From Acidobacteriota bacterium (GTDB lineage Bacteria; Acidobacteriota; Terriglobia; Bryobacterales; Bryobacteraceae), in contig JAKOTR010000032.1 of NCBI GenBank assembly GCA_029776225.1, forward strand, positions 1 to 64,000: a stretch of 64,000 bases of DNA. The letters are read 5' to 3'. Positions 1 to 8,950 of the stretch are shown here, piece after piece (the stretch's first letter is position 1; each line of letters begins with the position of its first letter). The position numbers and the translations under genes are program-made. Below the pieces are notes generated by a model. It did not search any database. It saw nothing but the letters and a program-made list of their open reading frames with translations, and was not told the origin of the DNA.

Positions 1-1809
1 GGCAAGCTGTCCGGCGCGGTCGCCACTGTCGATACGCGCGTCTCGGACTTCGACAAGTTCCGCTTTCGCATTCAGAACTTCATGCCTAGGTTCAGAAAGC
101 GCGACGGGACCATCATGGGAATTGAATCGTCGACGCCCAGGCTGTTGATCACGGGGCCACTGAAGCGAGGTCGGCTCGCGCTGACGCAGTCCTTCGAGTA
201 CAGGTATGTCCGTACGCCGGTCGAGACGCTGCCACCCTTGCATCGCGACACCAGGCTGGAAAGCTTCGATTCGTACACGCAGGTCGATCTGAACCTATCT
301 GAGCGGCAAAGTGCCTCGTCTACGCTGGCCTTCTACCCCCAAAAACTCGCGTACTACGGGCTGAACTCGTTCACACCGCAGCCAGCGACACCGGACCTCC
401 GGCAAAGAGGCTATTTCACGTCTTTTTCCCACCGCTTCGCCTCGACGTCAGGCGCGCTACTTGCGTCACAAGTCAGCTTCAAGAAGTTCGACTTTGACGT
501 CAAAGCCCACAGTGATGAGTTGTACCAACTGTGGGTGGAGACCACGACGGGCGGATTCTTCAACCGCCAGGATCGCGACAGCGGGCGTATCGAATGGCAG
601 GAGATCTACACACCCTTAGCGGCGGCGGGCCTTGGCCGGCATCAGTTGAAGATCGGATTCAACTTTGTACGCAACGCCTACGACGGTTCACAGGACTTCC
701 GGACAGTGGAGGTACTCCGCCTTTCGGGTAGGGTCGCGGAGCGAATCGATTTCGCCCCCGCTCGCGCCGTCGCCGTCCGCCAGCGGGAATACACCGGCTT
801 CCTGCTCGACAAGTGGACGGTTCACCCACGTGCAACTCTTGATCTCGGCCTGCGCTTCGATCGCGATTCTATCAGTGGCGGCGGTGGCCACCTCGCGCCT
901 CGCGTTGGTCTTGCATTCACGCCCTTTCGGAACAATCGAACCGTCGTCCGTGGCGGAGCCGGGCTGTTCTACGACAAGATCCCCCTTAACCTGGCGACGT
1001 TCCTTCGGTTACCCCAGCGGACCGTCACACGCTACAGCGCCGACAGCGCTGCAGTGTCCACCGTGACATACCGCCATGAGCTGGGCGCTCCGCTCGACAA
1101 TCCCCGTGCCTTGGCCTGGAACATAGAGGTATTGCAGGAGGTACGGCCGGAGCTTCTTCTCCGGGTCGGCTACAGCCAGCGGAACACCGTTCGCGACTAT
1201 TTCCTGGAACCGCGGCCCCCGGTGCCGGGCGCGGATACGGGCACTCTGCTCCTCTCGAATGCGGGCAGAAACAGGTATCGCGAATTGGAGGTTACAGTAC
1301 GCTATCGCTTTCGGTCCCACGTGGTTAGCGGGTCCTATGTCCGCTCCAGCGCAATCGGAGACCTCAACGACTTCAACCAGTTCTTCGGAAACCTGCCCAA
1401 TCCCTTGATCCGGCCCAACGAGCGCTCGCTGCTACCCTTCGACGCGGCCGACCGCGTCCTCCTGTGGGGCGAGTTCAAGGCTCCCTGGAAGCTTACTTTT
1501 GCGCCTGTGCTCGACGTTCACACGGGATTTCCCCTCTCCGTGGTCGATGAGGAGCGCGATTTCGTCGGTTCGCGAAACCGCGCCGGGCGCTTTCCGACGT
1601 TTTCGTCGATGGATTTACAGGTCACCAAAGAAGTCCGCCTGCCGGTCCGCGCCAGGAAATACAAAGCACATGCGGGATTCAAGGTCTTCAACCTGTTCAA
1701 TCACTACAACCCGCGCGATTTCCAGTCGAACCTCGCAAGCGCGCGCCACGGGACATTCCTCAACAGCGTGGACCGGCTGTTCCGGGGAAAGTTCGTGTTG
1801 GAGTTCTGA
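1..1809 (+). CDS. TonB-dependent receptor, C-terminal part (5' truncated by window)
   Basis: The frame is open from base 1, so the visible 602 residues are the C-terminal part of a larger outer-membrane protein; an internal ATG at 82 is not a credible start. The sequence is a series of alternating-hydrophobicity beta strands rich in Tyr, Arg and Phe. It contains typical late barrel features: a GGAGLFYDK-type strand near the middle, then a strand reading KVFNLFNHYNPRDF about 50 residues before an end in Phe, as expected for a BAM-assembled barrel. Acidobacteria encode many such receptors with N-terminal carboxypeptidase-regulatory-like domains, which would lie outside the window. The substrate cannot be read from this portion. 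A LolA-fold gene follows 4 bp after the stop. Confidence 0.85.
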   Translation, partial: GKLSGAVATVDTRVSDFDKFRFRIQNFMPRFRKRDGTIMGIESSTPRLLITGPLKRGRLALTQSFEYRYVRTPVETLPPLHRDTRLESFDSYTQVDLNLSERQSASSTLAFYPQKLAYYGLNSFTPQPATPDLRQRGYFTSFSHRFASTSGALLASQVSFKKFDFDVKAHSDELYQLWVETTTGGFFNRQDRDSGRIEWQEIYTPLAAAGLGRHQLKIGFNFVRNAYDGSQDFRTVEVLRLSGRVAERIDFAPARAVAVRQREYTGFLLDKWTVHPRATLDLGLRFDRDSISGGGGHLAPRVGLAFTPFRNNRTVVRGGAGLFYDKIPLNLATFLRLPQRTVTRYSADSAAVSTVTYRHELGAPLDNPRALAWNIEVLQEVRPELLLRVGYSQRNTVRDYFLEPRPPVPGADTGTLLLSNAGRNRYRELEVTVRYRFRSHVVSGSYVRSSAIGDLNDFNQFFGNLPNPLIRPNERSLLPFDAADRVLLWGEFKAPWKLTFAPVLDVHTGFPLSVVDEERDFVGSRNRAGRFPTFSSMDLQVTKEVRLPVRARKYKAHAGFKVFNLFNHYNPRDFQSNLASARHGTFLNSVDRLFRGKFVLEF

Positions 1810-1813
1810 GGCG

Positions 1814-2521
1814 ATGCTATACCAGCTCCTTCTGTTCGCGGCACTTCAGAATGCGCCACCCGCGCCAGACGCGGACGTGATCGTGGAACGGATGATGCGC
1901 GCAGACGATATCCGGCGCGCGGCGCTGGCGGGTTACACCGGCATGCGGCGCTATCGCGTCGAAAACAGGCGGTTCAACAAGCGGGCTGAGGTGACGGTTC
2001 GCGTCTCCTGCCAGCAGGCCGGCGCCAAGACGTTTGAGGTGGTGGAGGAGAGTGGCTCCGGTTTCATCCGGCGGCGGGTGATCCGGAAGATGCTCGATGC
2101 CGAACGCGAGGCGAGCACAAAGGGAGAGCGCGAAGAGACACGGATCACTCCCCGGAACTACGACTTCGTCCTGGTGGGAACCGACATAACGGATGGGCGC
2201 TCCAGCTACGTGCTGGACATCGTCCCGAAAACCGCCAACCGCTTCCTGGTGCGGGGGCGCATCTGGGTGGATGCGGACGAATACGCCATCACGCGTATCG
2301 AGGGTTCCCCGGCGAAGAATCCGTCGTTCTGGACGTCCAAGATTCAAGTCGTTCATCGCTACGAAAAGGTGGGCACTTTCTGGCTGCCGGTTCTGAACCA
2401 GTCGCGCGCGGAAGTGAGGATCTTCGGCCCGACGGAGGTGACCATCGAGTACTTCGATTACGCGACGAAGGAAGAGCCGGCGCAGGCGGAAAAGTATGCT
2501 GCCGTGGAGGCATCCCGGTGA
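1814..2521 (+). CDS. LolA-fold (outer-membrane lipoprotein-sorting-like) secreted protein
   Basis: The product has 235 residues, starting at the ATG 4 bp after the receptor stop. The N-terminus is short and hydrophobic (MLYQLLLFAAL), consistent with an export signal. The body alternates charged beta strands: RYRVENRRFNKRAEVTVRV, then FLVRGRIWVDADEYAITRIEG, and a late VGTFWLPVLNQSRAEVRIFG. This pattern of a strand with a WVD-type motif followed by a costrand with LP is typical of the LolA/LolB-like half-barrel family of unknown cargo. Its stop overlaps the GTG of the next gene, so it is translationally coupled. Function beyond lipid or lipoprotein handling in the periplasm is inference. Confidence 0.65.
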   Translation: MLYQLLLFAALQNAPPAPDADVIVERMMRADDIRRAALAGYTGMRRYRVENRRFNKRAEVTVRVSCQQAGAKTFEVVEESGSGFIRRRVIRKMLDAEREASTKGEREETRITPRNYDFVLVGTDITDGRSSYVLDIVPKTANRFLVRGRIWVDADEYAITRIEGSPAKNPSFWTSKIQVVHRYEKVGTFWLPVLNQSRAEVRIFGPTEVTIEYFDYATKEEPAQAEKYAAVEASR

Positions 2522-3489
2522 GGAGATCGCGCGTTCTCGGTGCGGCCGCCGGCTCCGCAGCGCTGGTTCTGCTGATATGGCACACCGGCCTCGGCGACAT
2601 CGCAGCCCACGTGCGGGGCTCGGGATATCTGGTCGCTGCCGTCCTGCTGGCAAGCGGTCTGCGCCTGCTCCTCCAGACATGCGCGTGGGCGACGGCGTTG
2701 CGGGCCGAGGGATGCCATGAGTCTCTCCCGCAGCTTATCGGCATCCGGCTCGCCTCTCAGGCGACGGGCTATCTGGCCGCACTGGGCCCGATCGTCTCCG
2801 AGCCCACGAAAGTCTTCCTGCTACGCAAGGTGGGGATGACCGGGGCCATCGCTCCAGCGACACTGGTCGAGACCGGGATGTACTGGTTCATCACAGTCCT
2901 ACTCGGCCTTGCCGGCACGATCGCCGCTGGCCTCCTCGTGGCCGACGCCAGCATCGTGTTTGCACCACTGGCGGTGTTCGCGGCGGCAGCCGGGCTCCTT
3001 GTCGCGCGACGCCCTCTGCTGTCGCATCTGACCGCCCGGATCGGGGCGCACGCCCCCCGCTGGTTACGCGCCGCAGCGGAGGTGGAAGAACAGATCCGAT
3101 CGTTTCGTTTGCGCCATCCGCAAGCCGCCTGGCGACTGCTGATTCTTGATGCGGCAGCCCAAGTGTTAACGCTCGCAGAAGTGGCAGGCGCGCTGTGGAC
3201 AGCAGGCCTCGCACCTTCCATTCCCGGCCTGCTGGCGATCGAAGCGGCGGTGCGGATGGTGAAGATAGCGGCGGCCTGGATTCCCGGGCGCATCGGCGTA
3301 GACGAGGGAGGCGCGATGGCGGCCTTTGCACTGCTGGGATTTCCTTCTGCCGCGGGGCTTATGCTGGCGCTCGCCCGACGCGCGCGGGACGGCCTCTGGT
3401 GCCTGCTCGGAGTTTTTTGGCTGACGATATCCGGCGTTCGCGGCGCTCCAATCAAGCCAGGGCGAACGCCCAGTACAGGGGTGATGTGA
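2518..3489 (+). CDS. Flippase-like membrane protein (UPF0104 / LPG-synthase TM-region family)
   Basis: The product has 323 residues, starts with GTG at 2518 and overlaps the previous gene. It has about eight hydrophobic segments. A central conserved-looking block near residues 78-105 reads IRLASQATGYLAALGP and then EPTKVFLLRK. In the lysylphosphatidylglycerol-synthase TM-region/UPF0104 family the equivalent block reads roughly G-(N)-xxP-x-GGE-xxR. A late segment reads IPGRIGVDEGG, matching the family's PG-x-G-xxE motif. Members move or bind polyprenyl or phospholipid-linked substrates. Immediate coupling to a CDP-alcohol phosphatidyltransferase suggests handling of that enzyme's product; this is inference. 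No aminoacyl-transferase domain is present. Confidence 0.7.
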   Translation: MRRSRVLGAAAGSAALVLLIWHTGLGDIAAHVRGSGYLVAAVLLASGLRLLLQTCAWATALRAEGCHESLPQLIGIRLASQATGYLAALGPIVSEPTKVFLLRKVGMTGAIAPATLVETGMYWFITVLLGLAGTIAAGLLVADASIVFAPLAVFAAAAGLLVARRPLLSHLTARIGAHAPRWLRAAAEVEEQIRSFRLRHPQAAWRLLILDAAAQVLTLAEVAGALWTAGLAPSIPGLLAIEAAVRMVKIAAAWIPGRIGVDEGGAMAAFALLGFPSAAGLMLALARRARDGLWCLLGVFWLTISGVRGAPIKPGRTPSTGVM

Positions 3490-4791
3490 ATGCAAGCGGT
3501 GATTGCTTTGCCGGCACCTGATACCTTCGATGCGATCGACCGGCCGGTCTGCGGCGTGCCGGTCCTCACGCGGATCATTGCGACCGCCGTCCGCAGCGGT
3601 GTGGCGCGCGTGTTGATCGTGTCCCGGCCCGGCCTGCCCGGCAGACGGCTGGCCGCGCACCTTGAGTCGAGTATTTTCGAGTCGGCCACGATTGAAATCC
3701 TGGAGGTCGATCCCCCTTTCGACGCCGGCAAGGCGGACGCATGGAGCGCCATCGCGCACTGCCTCGACGAGCGGTTCCTCTGGCTTCCCTATGGCTACTT
3801 GCCGCACCGGACCGCATTGGCCGACCTGCTTCAGGCTGCCGCTAGCCATCCCGATCCCCCGATGCGCTTCAGCAGCGACGCGGACACAGGGCCTGGCGAG
3901 CACATCTTTCAGCGCCCAACCGTGCTTCGAAAACGCGACCTTCTCGAAGGGAACATGCCGGAGTTTCAGGTGGTTATTGCGCAGGGACAGCCGGAGATCC
4001 GGCTCGATTCTCCGGCGGACATCCGAGCCATCGAGAAGGAGTTGGTCCGCACTGCCGGCAAGATCACAGACGGAATCTACTCACGCTTCAACCGGAGATT
4101 GTGCGCGCCGTTTGTGCGTTGGCTCTGCCACACACCGGTCAGCCCCAACGCCGTTAGCCTATGCGGTTTGGTGGTCGCGCTTCTGGCCGGCCTTTGTTTT
4201 GCTGAGGGCTCCTGGGCATTTAGTGTAGCCGGGGCAGCGCTGTTCTTCGTTGCAGGCCTGTTCGACGAAATGGATGGAATGCTCGCGAGGTTGAAGTTCC
4301 GTGCGTCTGCGGTCGGCTGCTGGCTCGAGACTGCGGTCGACTACACCACGTACCTGATCCTGTTCGCGGGTCTCACTGCCGGCGGCTACCGGAGGGGCAA
4401 CGAAGTATACCTCCTGCTCGGAGCAGTCCTTGTCGGCGGCAGCGTGCTGTCGTTTTTGGTGATCAGCCGCCAACGCAGGCTCGCGACGCCCTCCGACGCG
4501 CCGAACGAGTTCGGTCGCCGCTACCTGGCGGCGCTGGAGCAGGATTCGGCGAATCCCGTCTCCCGAGTTGTGCGCCAGATCCAGTTCTTGACCAAGAAAA
4601 GTGTGCTGATCCACTACCTGCTGCTGTTTGCCCTGCTCGACCTGCTTCCGCTTTTCATGGCCTTGGCTGCCTTTGGAGCAAATGCGGCCTGGATCGTGAG
4701 CCTATATCTGAACCGGCGGCTCTTTTTAACAGCGCGCACGCGGCGGGTCTCCGATCCGGCCCTGAACGGCAATATGGAGGCAGCCAAATGA
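3490..4791 (+). CDS. CDP-alcohol phosphatidyltransferase with N-terminal nucleotidyltransferase-like domain
   Basis: The product has 433 residues and two parts. Residues 1-190 resemble a sugar/alcohol-phosphate nucleotidyltransferase fold, but the N-terminal loop lacks the usual GxGTR...K signature, so this half is probably inactive. From about residue 195 there is a membrane enzyme of the CDP-OH-P transferase family: after ITDGIYSRFNRR and PVSPNAVSL, residues 259-284 carry the D-x2-DG-x2-AR-x8-G-x3-D-x3-D motif as DEMDGMLARLK...GCWLETAVD. The third Asp is Glu here. The layout resembles the fused inositol-1-phosphate cytidylyltransferase/DIP-phosphate synthase of thermophiles. The next gene, overlapping by 4 bp, supplies an intact nucleotidyltransferase. 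The alcohol acceptor is unknown. Confidence 0.8.
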   Translation: MQAVIALPAPDTFDAIDRPVCGVPVLTRIIATAVRSGVARVLIVSRPGLPGRRLAAHLESSIFESATIEILEVDPPFDAGKADAWSAIAHCLDERFLWLPYGYLPHRTALADLLQAAASHPDPPMRFSSDADTGPGEHIFQRPTVLRKRDLLEGNMPEFQVVIAQGQPEIRLDSPADIRAIEKELVRTAGKITDGIYSRFNRRLCAPFVRWLCHTPVSPNAVSLCGLVVALLAGLCFAEGSWAFSVAGAALFFVAGLFDEMDGMLARLKFRASAVGCWLETAVDYTTYLILFAGLTAGGYRRGNEVYLLLGAVLVGGSVLSFLVISRQRRLATPSDAPNEFGRRYLAALEQDSANPVSRVVRQIQFLTKKSVLIHYLLLFALLDLLPLFMALAAFGANAAWIVSLYLNRRLFLTARTRRVSDPALNGNMEAAK

Positions 4792-5561
4792 AGGCGGTTA
4801 TCCTTGCCGCCGGCAGCGGCACAAGAATTGAGCGGGTCACTCGAGGAAAGCCGAAATGCCTGCTGGAGTTCGGTGGCAGGACGATCCTGGATTACCAGAT
4901 GGATGCCCTGTGGGCTGCCGGCATAGCCGAGATCGCGATCGTGATCGGTTATAACGGACACTGCATTGTGCAGCATGTACAAGCCGCACACAGCCGCCGG
5001 CTGGACAAGGTTCATTTCCTGTTCAACCCGGAGTTCGCCAGGACCAACAACATCTACTCGTTGTGGCTGGCTCGTGACTGGGTAGAATCGAGCAGCTTCA
5101 TCTGCTTGAACGCAGATGTCTTGTGTCATCCTGAGATCCTCCCGCCAGCCGTCCAGTCGAGAGCGCCTGTCACAATGCTCGTCGATCCCGAATGGCGCGA
5201 TGAAACGATGAAGGTGGTGATCCGCGAAGGATGCGTGGTCCACATGAGCAAGGCCATCACACGCGCTGAGTACAGCGCCCCCTACCTTGGCATCACGGCT
5301 TTCTCGCGTCAGATTACGCCCGGGTTGTTCGGCGAAATCGAGGCGCTTGTACGCCAAGGACGCGTCGACGAGTTCTTTAACGCCGCCGTGGAGGCTCTTA
5401 TCAGGCGCGGCGTCCGCGTGGCGTATACCACCACTGCGGGTCTTCCCTGGGCAGAGATCGACGACGAGAACGACCTGCGTTTCGCTCAGACTTGCGTCTA
5501 CCCCGTGCTGTCAGAGGCCACCGTCACAACTGGGTCATTCGCCAAAGGTTATGCTGGATGA
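4788..5561 (+). CDS. Sugar/alcohol-phosphate nucleotidyltransferase
   Basis: The product has 257 residues and overlaps the previous gene by ATGA. The N-terminus carries the complete NTP-transferase signature, LAAGSGTR at residues 6-13 and KPKCLL shortly after. These bind the nucleotide triphosphate, and the Lys acts in catalysis. A later CLNADVL segment is the metal-binding Asp region, and EIDDENDLRFA near the C-terminus is typical of small cytidylyltransferases such as LicC-like phosphocholine and inositol-phosphate enzymes. It likely makes the CDP-activated alcohol used by the neighbouring CDP-alcohol phosphatidyltransferase, whose own nucleotidyltransferase domain looks degenerate. Exact substrate not assignable from sequence. 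Confidence 0.8.
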   Translation: MKAVILAAGSGTRIERVTRGKPKCLLEFGGRTILDYQMDALWAAGIAEIAIVIGYNGHCIVQHVQAAHSRRLDKVHFLFNPEFARTNNIYSLWLARDWVESSSFICLNADVLCHPEILPPAVQSRAPVTMLVDPEWRDETMKVVIREGCVVHMSKAITRAEYSAPYLGITAFSRQITPGLFGEIEALVRQGRVDEFFNAAVEALIRRGVRVAYTTTAGLPWAEIDDENDLRFAQTCVYPVLSEATVTTGSFAKGYAG

Positions 5562-6390
5562 GATACGCTGGGGGCACTATGCGGGGGTCGGCCCCCACGA
5601 CCGGGATAACAAAGTTCTCAAGGTGCTGAACTGGAACATCGGCCGGGGAATCAGGGTCACCGGGGTGATGGAAGTCATCGATCGAGAGCAGCCTGATATT
5701 TGCATCTTTCAGGAAGTCGACCTCAACACGCGAAGATCCGGGTGGAGAAATCTGCCGGATATCCTTGCGGCACGGTTTGAATTCAACTATGCGTTTGGCG
5801 TCGAGTACGAAGAATTGAGTCAGGAGTCTGAGAATCGCCGCGCATTTCATGGCCAAGCGGTACTTTGCCGCACTCAAATCGGCGCGTCGCGCGTCCTGCG
5901 CTTCAGCGGGCAATCAGGCTTCTGGTATCCCCGCTGGTACGTCCCGTGCTTGGCTATGTTCCAGAGGCGCCGCGGGGGCCGGATGGCGCTGGTTACGGAA
6001 CTGGCGCTCGACCACACGGCGCTCGTCATCTACAACCTTCATTTAGAGAGCCGAGGCTCCGGCAAGTTGCGGCTCTTGCAGTTGAGTGAAGTCGTGAGGG
6101 ACAGTCTCCGATACCCGAACGACACACCCGTCGTTGTGGCTGGAGACCTAAACACCGGAGACGCGGCCTCCCCGTTGCGGAGTTGCCTTCTCACGGCTGG
6201 TTTCAGGGACGCATCTGGCGGAGGCCCGCGCGGCGGCACAACGCCGACTGGCCGGACGCTCGATTGGATCTTCGTGCGAGGGCCGATCGCTTGCGCAGAG
6301 ACCAAAGTCCATCGATGGACCAGTGCATCGGACCATTATCCTCTTTCAACCATTCTGTCCCTGGTCGATCGACCTTCACCGACTTCGTAA
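5551..6390 (+). CDS. Endonuclease/exonuclease/phosphatase-family hydrolase
   Basis: The product has 279 residues. The ATG at 5551 overlaps the end of the preceding gene by 11 bp; the open frame extends upstream only inside that gene. Family motifs appear in order: VLNWNIGRG near residue 28, IFQEVDLNTRR near 52, VIYNLHLES in the middle, AGDLNTGD, LDWIFV and finally SDHYP, whose Asp-His are catalytic. These are all elements of the DNase I-like metal-dependent phosphoesterase fold. No signal peptide is visible, so it is probably cytoplasmic. Position in a phospholipid-head-group operon suggests a phosphodiesterase or phosphatase on a lipid intermediate rather than a nuclease; that is inference. 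Confidence 0.75.
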   Translation: MLDEIRWGHYAGVGPHDRDNKVLKVLNWNIGRGIRVTGVMEVIDREQPDICIFQEVDLNTRRSGWRNLPDILAARFEFNYAFGVEYEELSQESENRRAFHGQAVLCRTQIGASRVLRFSGQSGFWYPRWYVPCLAMFQRRRGGRMALVTELALDHTALVIYNLHLESRGSGKLRLLQLSEVVRDSLRYPNDTPVVVAGDLNTGDAASPLRSCLLTAGFRDASGGGPRGGTTPTGRTLDWIFVRGPIACAETKVHRWTSASDHYPLSTILSLVDRPSPTS

Positions 6391-6472
6391 ACGGGCCGAG
6401 GCCGGTAAACACAATGCCGGCGAAGGAACTCCAATTGCCAATAGAAACGGGTGAACGCAACGGGAGGTGGGG

Positions 6473-8002
6473 ATGAAAGTTGACTTGTCCGCCAAGGCCG
6501 GCTCTGGCTGCGAAAGCAGGGTTTCCGCCAGCGAGAAGCCGGCTCGCCATGTACTCGAGTCCATTCTTAGTCAATCCATTATGCAGCGTTTTCTGGGGTG
6601 GATGACGCGCACCGATAGCAGCGGGAAGTGCTTCTTCGAGCGGCTGTGCGAGAACTACAACAACGCCGACCTGTTGGCGCGCGAGCGTTGGAAATGGTGG
6701 CTTCCGGAGCTGCTGATCGATCACGCCCTGAGGCGTGCGAAGCTAGACAAGGAGGTCATGACGAGGAAGCTGTTCCATCATGAGCCTACAGTGCGGGCTC
6801 TTGCACTCACTGGCCGTAGCATTGCGCGTTACGGCTTGTCGGCGCCGCAGAGGTTCGCGGCTCCGCTCATGGTCGTGTGGAACATGACCGCGGCCTGCAA
6901 TCTGCTGTGCAAACACTGCTACCAGAACGCGGTGCCCCGGCCCGGATCGGACGAGCTGACACTAACTGAGAAGCTGGGGGTTGTGGACCAGCTGGGCGCC
7001 GCGGGCGTGCCTTTCTTAGCGATCGCCGGTGGCGAGCCTCTCATGTCCGGCGATCTTTGGCCTGTGCTGGAGCGCGCGAGACAGAACCGGATCCACGTCA
7101 GTCTGGCGACCAACGGTACCCTTCTGACGAAGGATATGGTTACGCGTCTGATCGCGGCGGGAGTCAAGTATGTGGAAGTGAGCATCGACAGTGTAACACC
7201 CGAAGAACATGATCGATTCCGGGGCCGACCTGGAGCATGGGCGCGCTCGGTGGAGGGGATCCGGAATTCTGTGGCGGCGGGAATGCGCACCGGTCTGGCG
7301 ATGTGCTTTACGCGCCGGAATGTTGAGACCGTCGATGACGCGGTGGAGCTCGCCATCGCCCTTGGCTGTCGCACCTTTTCTCATTTCAACTTCATTCCCG
7401 TCGGACGTGGAACGCAAATGGCGGATGCTGATCTGACGCCCAGCCAGCGCGAGTGGTTGATGAGGAGACTGGTCGCCCACCTTCAAGAAGGCCGGATCAA
7501 TATCATCTCCACGGCGCCTCAGTTCGGACGCGCCTGCGTGGCTTACGCTCCCCCGGACGGGGTTTTCGCTACGGGGCATGCCGGCTCCGGCAAGGGAAAG
7601 CAGACAATGATTCTGGCCCGATATGTCGGAGGGTGCGGCGCAGGCCGCTGCTATTGCGCCATCCAGCCGAACGGTGACGTCACTCCGTGCGTTTACATTT
7701 CGACGTTGAAGGTGGGAAGCCTCAGACGCCAGTGTTTGGCCGAGATCTGGGAATGTTCACTCTTTGGCGTCTTATCGAATCGGAGCAACCTCCATGACTA
7801 CTGTGCTGTCTGCCAAGACCGCGCGTACTGCGGCGGTTGCCGCGCGCGGGCGCAGGCGTACCTCAGTGATATCCGGGCGGGTGACCCGGGTTGCAAACAT
7901 AACCGGGATCTCTGGGAAGATCTGGTCGCTTCGGACCTGGGTGGCCTTGTTGTTCCGGGTGAATTGAAATCGAGCCCAGTCCGCAGGGTTGGCTTCGACT
8001 AA
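6473..8002 (+). CDS. Radical SAM/SPASM enzyme (first of three)
   Basis: The product has 509 residues. I chose the ATG at 6473 because GGGAGG lies 5-6 bp upstream. The radical SAM cluster motif CNLLCKHC (Cys 142, 146, 149) follows a about 140-residue N-terminal extension. The SAM-binding GGEPL motif and an SLATNGTLLT strand follow. Cysteines after about residue 388 (GGCGAGRCYC, TPCVY, YCAVC, YCGGC) form a SPASM-like auxiliary Fe-S region, as in peptide- and heme-modifying enzymes such as PqqE and AhbD. It lies 82 bp after the phosphoesterase gene. Substrate unknown. The last 140 bp are overlapped by an antisense ORF. Confidence 0.85.
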   Translation: MKVDLSAKAGSGCESRVSASEKPARHVLESILSQSIMQRFLGWMTRTDSSGKCFFERLCENYNNADLLARERWKWWLPELLIDHALRRAKLDKEVMTRKLFHHEPTVRALALTGRSIARYGLSAPQRFAAPLMVVWNMTAACNLLCKHCYQNAVPRPGSDELTLTEKLGVVDQLGAAGVPFLAIAGGEPLMSGDLWPVLERARQNRIHVSLATNGTLLTKDMVTRLIAAGVKYVEVSIDSVTPEEHDRFRGRPGAWARSVEGIRNSVAAGMRTGLAMCFTRRNVETVDDAVELAIALGCRTFSHFNFIPVGRGTQMADADLTPSQREWLMRRLVAHLQEGRINIISTAPQFGRACVAYAPPDGVFATGHAGSGKGKQTMILARYVGGCGAGRCYCAIQPNGDVTPCVYISTLKVGSLRRQCLAEIWECSLFGVLSNRSNLHDYCAVCQDRAYCGGCRARAQAYLSDIRAGDPGCKHNRDLWEDLVASDLGGLVVPGELKSSPVRRVGFD

Positions 8003-8858
8003 AGTGCCGCGAGCAAACGCCGAAGTTCGGCATGTGCCGTCGGCAGGAACGTTGCCCTAGGCCCGGAGTTGGCTTTGGTGGGCAGCTCAGGCGCATGAGG
8101 ACCAGGATCTCGGCTGCGATCGCGTCTGCGCACATAACCCCGCCCTGATCATCAACGGCCACACATCTCTTTCCCCCGGTCGCATCTGCCATGAGCTTCA
8201 ATAGCACAGAAGTATCGCGAGCGGAAGTACCGCGTTCTTTCAGCCCAAGCGTCTCGGCAAGCCGGACCACACCGTTCCTGAGCGGCCGCGCGAGCCGAAA
8301 GAGACCTCCAATCACATCCTTGCGCCGTGCCAAGTAGATTCTGTGGATCGTCGTCTCCGAATGCTGAGCCAATTCGATCAACCGATCTACCGAAACGCTC
8401 GGCGCATCGAGCAGTTTATGTGTTATTACGACCATGGTGCGCGGGCTTGGAACGGTGATCAGCCAGTCTAGTCCAATCTCTATCGCGTCGCTCAGGGGGG
8501 TGCGCGGCTCCACCAGCAGAAGATCACGCCTGGCGCCTTTCACAGCAAAATCGGGGCGCAGCGTCGGCGCCTCGTCGAACCGAGCCTCCTGGAAAATGCA
8601 GCACGAGGCAAGTCTCGTCTTTAGTTCGCCAACGATCCTATGCGCGGCCTCGCCCTCCCAACCTTGCCTGCCTTGGGTGATCAGCACCACCTCAGCCACC
8701 CGCCGCTCGCAGATTGGCGCGTCGTCTCCTGTGGGAGGTCGGAACTCAGAGCTTAAAGACGGGATGATACCTACCAGAACCAATGTGAGGGGAATAGTGC
8801 ACATGACGAAACCCCGGCGATGGAACCTTTCTCCGGGCAGTCGCCTCCGGGCGTTCAT
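7863..8858 (-). CDS. VWA-like hypothetical protein, convergent and antisense to the radical SAM 3' end
   Basis: The product has up to 331 residues (ATG at 8858; ATG 8804 also possible). An early hydrophobic stretch, MCTIPLTLVLVGIIP, could be a signal or anchor. The body has the alternating beta/alpha pattern of a von Willebrand A fold: VAEVVLITQGRQGW, then DLLLVEPRTPLSDAIEIGLDWL and MVVITHKLLD. The metal-site Ser residues of a true MIDAS are missing. Acidobacteria have many VWFA-type proteins, so a degenerate relative is plausible. The last about 46 residues read antisense through the end of the radical SAM gene and look like non-coding composition (Pro/Arg/His rich), so the natural 3' end may have been lost. 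It diverges from the Pal-like lipoprotein gene. Confidence 0.5.
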   Translation of the reverse strand: MNARRRLPGERFHRRGFVMCTIPLTLVLVGIIPSLSSEFRPPTGDDAPICERRVAEVVLITQGRQGWEGEAAHRIVGELKTRLASCCIFQEARFDEAPTLRPDFAVKGARRDLLLVEPRTPLSDAIEIGLDWLITVPSPRTMVVITHKLLDAPSVSVDRLIELAQHSETTIHRIYLARRKDVIGGLFRLARPLRNGVVRLAETLGLKERGTSARDTSVLLKLMADATGGKRCVAVDDQGGVMCADAIAAEILVLMRLSCPPKPTPGLGQRSCRRHMPNFGVCSRHFSRSQPCGLGSISIHPEQQGHPGPKRPDLPRDPGYVCNPGHPPGYH

Positions 8859-8950
8859 CTCACTGGGTGCACGTCCTTCTCCAGAACCCATCCAGCCTGT
8901 TTGCTGCGGGTCTGGAACGCCACTTGCCCTATTTGAGCAATCGTGATCGG

